Source: Chloromonas sp. AAM2 (lineage: Eukaryota > Chlorophyta > Chlorophyceae > Chlamydomonadales > Chlamydomonadaceae). Taken from it: a stretch of 20,942 nt of DNA. Shown in pieces: positions 8,764 to 16,912 of the stretch. A program made the translations under genes and the position numbers. The stretch spans positions 24,249-45,190 of the forward strand of contig QAXH01006125.1 in NCBI GenBank assembly GCA_004335635.1, in the 5' to 3' direction. The notes under the pieces are model-generated. The model did not search any database and was not told the origin of the DNA. It worked only from the letters and a program-made list of their open reading frames with translations. Position 1 is the stretch's first letter. Each line of letters begins with the position of its first letter.

Positions 8764-11700
8764 ATGGCCCTTGCCAAGGGCTTTGCCAATGCCGCATCTC
8801 GTGGCTTTGGGCGTCTGATGATCTGCATTCCCTGTACGCCACGTATTTCTTCAGCTGGCGCACCTGTGCGTCTCCTTAGACAGTCATCGCGCGCTGCTGG
8901 TGAGCCCTAGTTCGACAGGCGGGCGGGCTGGCGCTGATTGGAGAACCTGTTAGCGCAGGCCACGTATTGGCCCGACATTAACACAGCATGCATGCTGCAA
9001 CTGGCAGCAACGGCCTCCCCAAACCCCATGCATGGATCGAGAGATTTCGACACATGCTGTTCAATTTGCAGCTGTTCGCCCAAGGCTGCCTTGGACCGCA
9101 TCTGGTATGGGCAATGGAGGCAATGGCGGTGGTAGGAGATCACTTCGTGTGGCATCAGGAGGTGAAGGTCCACAAGGTGGTAAAGCGTCTGTTGGCCTTT
9201 GGGGCAGCTACCTGGAGTTACTAGAGACACAACCGGTGAGTGCGATTTATAACATATGCATGCCAAGACTGCCATTGGCATTGGTGGTTTTCATGCATGG
9301 TAAACGGTCTTGCATGTGTCCTGACTTGACGTCTGTTACACATACTGCATGACGTGTCTGCACATCACCTACCCGCATGAGCATGGCTGCTGACAAAGGC
9401 TGGAAGCGCTGAGCCTGCCACGACAACCGTTGTAATGCATGTGGAGCTTTGTCCACTCAATTTTCTGCATCCCTTAGACGGAAACTGTTAGCATGAGTAG
9501 CAGGCCATGTTTGCAAGCCCTTGTTCTTCAGTCATCGCTTCCACATCCTGCAAACTGACCAACCCCCATTCTGTGAAGCCATGAGTCGGTCGCTGCTGCA
9601 TTTCATGCCTGCAGATGCTGACACGCTGTGTCACATGTGCAATTCTCAATGGAATTGGAGACATCTTTTGTCAGCTGTTCGTGGAGCAATCTCAGTTCAA
9701 TGCCAAGCGGTGTGCAACCTTCACTATTCTGGTGAGGGCACAGGTTCCAGACGTCATAGATGCCAACGTCGACAGATGCATGGGCGATGTTGGGCGAATG
9801 TCTGGGGGGCAGGCTGCTTGCAATCAAGGATGCAAAACGAATATCAGCACGTCGCCATAGCTACGCAATACGCGTGGCACATGTAAACGATAGAAGTCTC
9901 AAGGCTGTGCCTCTCGTAAAGAGGGCCTGAGCCAGGCAGTCATGCAGATTTACAAGCAGATATGGGGAATGACAACGCACTGTTTGTTGATGTGTGCAGG
10001 GGCTGGTGTACGTGGGGCCCATTCTGGCCATGTGGTATGGGACATTGGGAAGAATTGTCACAGCGCCAGGCACTGCAGGTGAGCAACCAAGAGTGACTGA
10101 AAAACTGTAAGACAACCGGTCTGCAACTCAGCCCTGAAAGGCACAGATGTGATGTTCAAATCTCTTGAGGATCAGGTGCCATCCATACCAGACCTCAGAC
10201 CGTTGGCAGTGTCTTCAACCTCCTATCGTGCCTAGGGTTGTGCAGGGTTGTAGATTCTACCAGTAAGTGATGTGTTAGTGATGTTTCTACCAGTAGGTGA
10301 TGTGTTAGTGATGTTTCAACCAGTAGGTGATGCGTTAGTGGCGTTTCAACCAGTAGGTGATGTGTTGATGATGTTTCTACCAGTAGGTGATGTGTTGGTG
10401 ATGTTTCTACCAGTAGGTGATGTGTTAGTGATGATCCCACCCAGGGTCACCGTAAGCGTGAGAAAAGCACTAAAATTCACGCTTTCACGCGTTTTGGCCC
10501 TTTTGCTTCCTGAAAGCGGGGTAAGCGTGAAAAAAACCGACGTTACAAAACGGTGTCGGTTATATCTCTTCATTGGGCCCTCTTCTCGAGGTGAGAGTCG
10601 TGCTATTGTCGTAGGAGTTCGCGGTCGCCTAGGAGATCGCCCATTGTTCTTTTTAGCACCGGAACTATCGGAGCCATGGTTCGCCATGGCTTGGTGTGGG
10701 ACAATGTCGACCTGAGCTCCAGCGGCTCGCCATCAAGCTCACAGCGCTTCAGCATGTTCATGCGAGCGGAACTGGAGCAGCTTTGCGTTCATCCACAGCA
10801 AGCTTTGCAACCGGTTCGCAACCGGTATGTGTTTAGCAATATGCGCCTGATCAGCTGCTCCCTGTTCCCCAAGCCTGCCATGATTGAGTGGCGTGATGAG
10901 ATCAGTGCAGAAGATGGCAATGGTATGCAGTAGACCTGACACATGGCCGTTTTATGCCAAATTGGCAGAAACCGTAACTAACTCCATGTGTAAAACCGTT
11001 CATTTGGTCCCGCTTTCCCCGCTTTCTTGGCACGCTTTCATCAACAGGGAAGCGTCAAATGTCCCCGCTTTCGCTTTCGCTTACGCTTGCGCTTACGGTG
11101 AGCCTATTCCCACCAGTAGGTTCCCGGTGAATGTTGTTCCTATCTTTGGTCGTACTGTGTCGTAAGACAGGGGGTGGCTGAACTTTACAAAAGATAGAAT
11201 TCCTGTGGGTTGATTCAGGCAAAAGGTGGCATGTGCTGTGTGTTCCCGCAGGTGTGAAAATCAGTTGGTGGCAGTTCATCAACCGCATTTGACATGTGAT
11301 ACGTTTGTCCGTGTGTGCTGCAGGCGTGATTATCAGTTTGGTGGTGGATCAGTTCCTGTTTGCCCCGGCGTTCATCGCCAGCTTCATGTCAGTCATGTGT
11401 CTAGTGGATGTGAGTTTGGTAGAGGCCGGGTGGGAGGAGTCGTAACAGCATTAGGACTGTGATTGTGACGGCTGTAGCCCACTGCCACAGGTAATCTGTC
11501 AATTAACCTTCGGGTTGCAGCTTCACATCAACGCAATTGCATCATGCACGGTCAACTGTATCAGGAGTGATAGGCGTTGCTTTGCAAGATTACAGGTACA
11601 ACCTGAGGTTTCGAATGACAGGTGCAGCTCGAGGTGTGTGTGATTTCAGGTGCAACCTGACATTTGAAAAACACGCACACATACACACACACATACATGC

Positions 11701-12338
11701 ATACACGCACACGCGCACACACAACATGTCGGACGATGCAGGGAAAATAAGGTAAAAAGCCGTGCACACACACACACATGCACTCCCGTGTCCTTGCGCT
11801 TCCCGTGACAGGGTGCCCCCGACCGGATCGTTCCCAAGCTGAAGCAGGACCTGCCTGATGCGCTCAAGGTCAACTGGATGCTCTGGATACCCGCACAGGT
11901 GGGAACATTGTACCGCTATGTAACACAAAGGAACAAGCAACACGACGGTATTATTACAACTCTGGCCTTGGCCTGGTTGCCTAAACATAGCCCCTGCTGC
12001 CCTGTCCTTTTGCCCTTCATGCATCATGTGAAGCGCCATGGAACAGTTGATGCCTCCACAGGCTGCAAGCAACTGAACTAGTAATATAGTATACTGATCA
12101 ATTGTATCAATTATTATAGTTGTCCTGCTGCCCTGCCCCAACACTGCCCTGTCCTTGCCTCGCCCCGCAGTACATCAACTTCCAGTTTGTGCCCCCTAAC
12201 CTTCGTGTGTTGGCCGTCAATGTGGTAGCGCTGCTGTGGAACTGCTACATGAGCTACCAGGGCCACAAGGAGGTGGAGCAGCCGCAGGCAGTTGTGGCTG
12301 CTTTAGCACCAGCCGTCAAGGGAAAGAGCAAGAAGTGA
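8764..12338 (+). CDS. Mpv17/PMP22 family organelle membrane protein, 7 exons, complete
   Basis: Exons: 8764-8899, 9072-9235, 9615-9731, 10000-10078, 11324-11409, 11812-11898, 12171-12338. Phases agree throughout, giving 837 nt and 278 aa. Residues 1-45 (MALAKGFANAASRGFGRL...) are rich in Ala, Ser and Arg without acidic residues, as expected of a mitochondrial or plastid targeting peptide. A Gly-rich linker follows (about 64-86). The family domain starts at GLWGSYLELLETQP (about 87-100) and continues through LNGIGDIFCQ (about 110-119), GPILAMWYGTLGR, DQFLFAPAF and the C-terminal signature WIPAQYINFQFVPPNLRV with LLWNCYMSY. The family has about four membrane helices; animal Mpv17 and yeast Sym1 are inner-membrane channels, and algae have several paralogues. 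The Lys-rich C-terminus ends KGKSKK. Intron 4 (1.2 kb) holds a tandem array and a transposon. Whether it goes to mitochondrion or plastid is undecided. Confidence 0.93.
10255..10440. repeat. 30-bp tandem repeat, 6 copies, in Mpv17 intron 4
   Basis: Six contiguous 30-bp units aligned at 10261, 10291, 10321, 10351, 10381 and 10411, with a 6-nt partial unit in front. The consensus is CAGTAGGTGATGTGTTAGTG followed by ATGTTTCTAC, with scattered substitutions; the first unit reads CAGTAAGTGA. Each unit holds an acceptor-like TTTCTACCAG directly followed by a donor-like TAG-GTGATG. The right flank of the adjoining transposon (CCACCAGTAGGT at 11111-11122) looks like a further broken unit. Confidence 0.9.
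10442..11106. mobile_element. hAT-like non-autonomous transposon (665 bp)
   Basis: The left end reads CAGGGTCACCGTAAGCG. The reverse complement of the right end reads TAGGCTCACCGTAAGCG, an inverted repeat of 15/17. It is flanked by near-identical 8-bp direct repeats, ATCCCACC (10434-10441) and TTCCCACC (11107-11114). A CAGGG-type terminus with an 8-bp target duplication is typical of the hAT superfamily. Subterminal regions carry repeated motifs in opposite orientation at the two ends (GTAAGCGTGA and AAGCGGGG at the left; GCTTTC, CCCCGCTT and CTTACGC at the right). No transposase reading frame is recognisable, so it would need a helper element elsewhere. Confidence 0.7.
11669..11781. repeat. 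(CA)n microsatellites in Mpv17 intron 5
   Basis: Two imperfect CA-rich tracts, about 11669-11723 (interrupted by TACATG and CGCG) and 11764-11779. They make cysteine/valine-rich reading frames on the minus strand that I consider spurious. The second tract ends about 30 nt before the acceptor of exon 6 at 11812. Confidence 0.85.
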
Positions 12339-13201
12339 GTCAGTGGAGCAACGACTCAGCAGTGACTGGGGGCGGCTTGGAGGTGACTCAGGGCCAACAG
12401 CAGATTTCAATCATTGTGGCGGCGTGAAAAGCCTGATTGATGAGGTGACTTGTGCCTGATGAGGCTATTTGAGGACCCCACTTGCTTGACTGGTGGTATC
12501 ATTGACTTCGTACGGTGCCGGACGAGTCACTGACGCTTGGGAATCTTGTCAACCAGGTGGTGCGTTGAGGTGACTGTGCACTCGTTACAGTGGTGCTGCC
12601 TCATAACTTGCATGATTTTGTTTTCAGGTGACCATGTATGTGCATGTGTGGAGTTCATAATCGCGTCCACATTTTGTGGCCCTATGATCAGTATGGCTTT
12701 GACATTTTCTGTACCGCTTATGCACACTGCGTTGCTTGATACTCGTCGGCTGTATTCCTGTTAAGCATGTGGCACTGTTTTGCTGTTATGAGATCGTGCG
12801 CCGTACCAGTGCCTTGAGCAATCCTGGTTTGTGTTGGGCAAGAACCAGCGTTAGAGGCTGGCTGGCGCTGAGTTCACTGAGCGGCGCTGCATATGATCAT
12901 TGTTCACCTGATGCAACACGAGTCGAACTAACAGCACTGCAATCAGCATTGAGCTGATCATCGAAGCATACGTGTCTAAGGAACTGTGACAAGTACTGTG
13001 CCCTGTCCGTGTAGTTCATTGGCAGCAGATACTGTTACGTGCGGCGAGCAGGCATGAGGGTAGTTTCCTTGGACTCCTTCCTGGCTATTGGGCGCAGATT
13101 TCCATTCCCACAGTACAGATCGGAACAGTGCCAACCACAATGACTGGACCGGTCAACTAGATTGTGAATTGACACACATGTCTTTTGAAGCATGTGAAAT
13201 G
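12339..13201. other. convergent intergenic region (two 3' ends)
   Basis: These 863 bp lie between the stop codons of the Mpv17 gene (plus) and the arogenate dehydrogenase gene (minus), so they must hold both 3' untranslated regions. A minus-strand TGTAA (plus 12585-12589) is a candidate poly(A) signal for the dehydrogenase gene, about 615 nt past its stop. No TGTAA was found on the plus strand for the Mpv17 gene. I see no further gene. Confidence 0.5.
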
Positions 13202-16200
13202 TTATACATCGATTGTCCTTGTTGCCTGTCCCCGCGCATTCATCATGTCTGGGTGTTGAGGGTTGATTACGACATCTGTTGGGCGTGCGTGCCCTGCGCC
13301 TTTGTCAGCGACAGCGTCCGAGGGTGCAGGCAATGCAGCAGGGCTAGGTGCTGTGAAGGGCAGGGCGGGCGGTGCTCCTGTGGTGCTGTAGGTGCTTGGC
13401 TGCACTCCGCCAGGGAAGATCTGGTTGCGTGCGATGTCGTGCAGACGGCCAAAGAGCTGCTTCTTGACAGCCTCAAACGCCTGAGACAAGGACCGCAGCC
13501 AGAACGCAATCAAATGGTCAAACAACGGCTCAGACTTGACATAGATGTGTGAACCGCAGCACGGCGCATGAACAGTATCCATCACAGCACGACCACAGTG
13601 AAGCAATTGAATACAGCCCTGATGTGACACGGTCGTGAAAACCCGGAAATGAGGTGATCATTGACAAACAAAGGAATGGGTGGCTACAGGCGACGTTACC
13701 CAGCACAATCAGGCCCCGCACGACGGCTCATCATGCGGCCTACAAGCTGGTTCACGAGACGCCTGTCTGAACTAAATCCCGCATAAGTAACTACCCCTCC
13801 ACCTGCATATGCCTGTGAACTGCCTCACCGTTTCTAGCCTCTCCAGTTCATCTGTTGCGTTCTGGTTGTACAGGAACAGTCCGTAGTAGAGCTCAAAAGA
13901 GTCGTTGGCTGTGTTGTTGACTAGGTTTAGGAGCGCCTCAAAGCCACGTGTGTTGATGTCAGTAGATTGGAGCTGCAGGAAAGCAAAGTACGACAACAGG
14001 CTATAAGGCTATAACACAAGTGGGAAGCAAGGCTACGTGCGATGCACAGGCGCACAAACATGTTTGAACTTTGTACGGACAAATGCGATCAGCCACCTTG
14101 TGTGCACATATCACATGCGTACAGGCGTTTGAACACTGACTGCCATGGCTGTTTACAAACTGTGCCAACACACTCGTCCCTTGCGAGTGACTCTGTTAAC
14201 ACAGCTTCTAAAAATGGGCTCTTAGAAACGGTATTGTCAAACGTTCTTATCAGTTGAAATCCAAGACAAGGGAACACTGAAGCGACAACGCCCAACCTGG
14301 TATCAGCGATATTTGCATGACAGCAGCTACTGCATATCCCCCCTCATAACGCATGCCCCCCCTATCACACATGCATGCACAAACCTGCATGGCGCCCAGC
14401 ATGCGTCCCACGGTGTGTGTCACGAACTGCGTTGACGCCGCCTGCCGGTCATGCTCTTCGCATGTCATCTCAACCATACGACACCCCTCCTCCTTGAAGA
14501 AGCTAAGGAACGCATCGCAGCGTTTTGCTCGCCGAGGGTCCATGTCGTCCAGTATTCGTACACGTTCGTACATGAAGTTCAAACCCTGCATGTGACCATC
14601 ACGGCACACACATGCTGATCAACCAACCAGCTTCATCTTTAATCTCATTTGGTGCGTCGCCGACAAAGCGCGGGTTTAGTTGTCAACATGGGGATGATGA
14701 TGATGGTGGTGACACCCGCACAATGGCTGGTTGTCTGCAGGCCCTGCCCACCTGCCATGCACCCACGTGCCCTGCCCACCTGCCAGGAGCCTCGGCCGGA
14801 GTCAGGCCCGAACATGGGGTGTGTGCACAGCACATCCACCTCAGGCGGCAGCAGGTTCAGCAGCAACTGCTTGGGAAACACCTGCAGATCACCAGTGACT
14901 GGTCTGTCGGTTTCCACTGCCCGATGCGAGCAATAGGGTTAGGGTTAGGGTTAGCATACACGCACACACACACGCACACATTTTCTGGGCTCAGGGAGAT
15001 GGTGTGGCCGTACTGCCAGGTTTTTGAACCAAGTTGTGCATGAAAAGGGATGATCTTGTCGCCCCGGACAACCAGAGAGGAGGTTCTCTCCACATTCGCT
15101 TGCTGGGCCATTCCTTAGCCCAACTGTCACTGCCTCATCATGCCAGTTTGAAGACACCAATCCACCAGCGGATTTTCATCGGCCTTGAAGGAGCAGCATC
15201 TCAGAGAACATGCGCCCACACACCAACCTTGACTGACAGCACATCCACGAAGAGTGTGTTGCGCTTGAGTCGCTGAATGGGCAACAGTCTGAGCACCTTC
15301 TCAGTTGACAGGATGGACGAAGCAAGCACCACCACCTGCGGCAACGGTGTGGGGCTCTTATCTGGACCCAAGTACAGGTGGTGGGGATGGCGGTTCCCAC
15401 GCCCGCAGTTCCAGCGCCTGCAATTCCCTCTACCCCGATCTCCACAGGGCAAACACTTGAGCCAGTGCGAGCGCAGTCGTGTGAGTGTGTGTGTGTGTGT
15501 GTGTGTCAAACAGCTCAAGCATGCGTGTCATGAACAGGCACAACCGTGCACAAAGCACTGCGCAGCTACCAGTGCAGTCACATGTTTGCAAGTACGTTTG
15601 AAAAGCCTGGTTTGTCTTGTACACGTGCGGTGCGTTACCATAGTCCAGGCGCATGTGTGTGTATGAGTCCATGCGACATGCCCATGTGTATGGCGCAGGC
15701 AGTGACTACAAACAGAGGCGCTAAGGTCCAGATGATGAGTGACCTGTTTAGAAGCCTTTGATGCATGTCTTCACACACGTCGAACCATGATTTACATACT
15801 TGCCCAGGGCACTGCATGGATTGTCAGTGCATGTGCCATGGTGCAGCATGGGCCAAGTTGCGCGACATGCAATGCGTGGGCTGTGTTTGTTCATGCTTGC
15901 TGCCCCATGCTTTGAGACATATGCCGAGCTCACGTCTGGGTGCTCTTCACAGAAGTCATCTGGGTCTTGAAAAAAGTCTACTCCCAGCTGTCGAGCAACG
16001 TCATCGTAAGGTGTCCGGGATGTGGCTAGGACCTTGTGTCCCTTTGCGATGAAGCGCTTCGCCAGGAATTGGCCAAATGTACCGAAGCCGACAATGCCTA
16101 TCTTCAGCTTTCTCTCATCATCCAGTTTAGCCTTGGCCTTGTGCTCAAAGTCAAAGGGCTGTGCCGCATCTATCGCCTTGACCGTGAACACTGCGACGCA

Positions 16201-16506
16201 TGCATGTGCGACGGATGCTGTGCTTAGCACGCGATTTGCTGCAGTCAGGTCTGACTGTGCTTGCTCAGTTGCAGCATGGCAATGCATTTGCCACCATGCG
16301 GCCATCCAAGGGGACCTACCCGGCTGGCGTGACCGTCTGTGATGCCGGCAGCTTGAGCTGCCACACTGCCTCTTTACAACTTGAGTTGTAAAGCTCCGCC
16401 TGGTGCTGCGCGTCCAGACTCTGTTGCAGCTGAATGTGCTGGCGACTGGTGCAAAGTTCTCTGCAGAAGCTCGAGATGGCAAGGTGCCCCTATTGCAGTT
16501 GTTCAT
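13202..16506 (-). CDS. TyrA: arogenate dehydrogenase, plant TyrA type, probably plastid-targeted, 6 exons
   Basis: It catalyses oxidative decarboxylation of arogenate to tyrosine, the last step of tyrosine synthesis, normally in plastids with NADP. Minus-strand exons: 16506-15934, 15335-15228, 14881-14780, 14585-14385, 13972-13829, 13480-13202, all joined in phase 0 (468 aa). Key segments: KAIDAAQPFDFEHKAK (about 110-125), the Rossmann motif IGIVGFGTFGQF (136-147), LATSRTPYDD, SILSTEKVLR, the substrate-site stretch DVLCTHPMFGPDSG (about 243-256), EGCRMVEMTCEEHD, FVTHTVGRML (about 315-324) and AVKKQLFGRLHDI. These match plant arogenate dehydrogenases. About 110 residues precede the family core; they are Ser/Arg/Thr-rich like a transit peptide but unusually long, so a start at the Met of residue 68 or a missed intron (a GTAGGT lies inside) is possible. 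The last exon adds a Pro/Ala-rich tail of about 65 residues. Introns 2 and 4 use the weaker donors GTTGGT and GTTTGT. Confidence 0.92.
14934..14985. repeat. interstitial telomere-like (TTAGGG)3 beside a CA repeat
   Basis: Positions 14934-14954 read TAGGGTTAGGGTTAGGGTTAG, three perfect TTAGGG steps, followed at once by an imperfect CA tract up to about 14981. The tract lies inside intron 2 of the arogenate dehydrogenase gene, not at a chromosome end. The land-plant type is TTTAGGG and the Chlamydomonas type TTTTAGGG; from memory, the TTAGGG form occurs in some chlorophycean algae. Confidence 0.9.
15481..15506. repeat. (GT)n microsatellite in the TyrA intron 1
   Basis: A GT tract interrupted only near its start, located between dehydrogenase exons 1 (ending 15934) and 2 (starting 15335). 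Confidence 0.9.
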
Positions 16507-16912
16507 CTTTGCTGCAGGATGGGCCCCTGGGCACTAGATCACCTTTAATCAGGCCTAACGGCGACAACACTGCAGGATGATGTTGTGGTCAGTGTTGCTG
16601 GACCTTCAGCATCATCCATCAACAACAGACAGAGGCACGGGACAATGCAATTGCAATTAGTCCGGTTCAGTTTCTTGAGAAACGTGCACCCGCCTCACTT
16701 CACGAAGGGCAAAGCGGCAGCCGTGTGGTCAACAACAGAGCGTTGATTTCAGCATTTGCCTGTTGCTGATCGAAAGCTCTTGGCTGTAGAATAATCACCT
16801 TGCACGCTTGAAACGAGGGAGAGGCGGATACGAATCAGGACTTTGCAAGCATATTGAGCACGTCCATCAAGTCTGAGCCCTATAATTTGACGAGTCCGCA
16901 AATTCTTTCGGA
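16507..16912. promoter_or_regulatory. divergent promoter between TyrA and Cdc50 genes
   Basis: The proposed start codons of the dehydrogenase gene (16506, minus) and the Cdc50 gene (16913, plus) are 406 bp apart. The region must hold both promoters and 5' leaders. If the dehydrogenase starts at its internal methionine (16305) the interval is about 200 bp longer. No specific promoter element was identified. Confidence 0.45.

Noticed and set aside
10261..10440. 30-bp repeats resembling a CRISPR array
   Set aside because: The units are directly contiguous with no spacers, and the locus is a eukaryotic intron.
10676..10933. Reading frame inside the hAT-like element as a transposase remnant
   Set aside because: I could see no hAT transposase or dimerisation-domain motif in its 85 residues.
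11561..12144. Cys/Val-rich minus-strand reading frames
   Set aside because: They come from CA repeats and lie antisense to Mpv17 exon 6 and its introns.
14612..15043. Plus-strand reading frame of 143 codons
   Set aside because: It is antisense to arogenate dehydrogenase exon 3 and ends in telomere-like and CA repeats; the minus-strand exon has clear family similarity.
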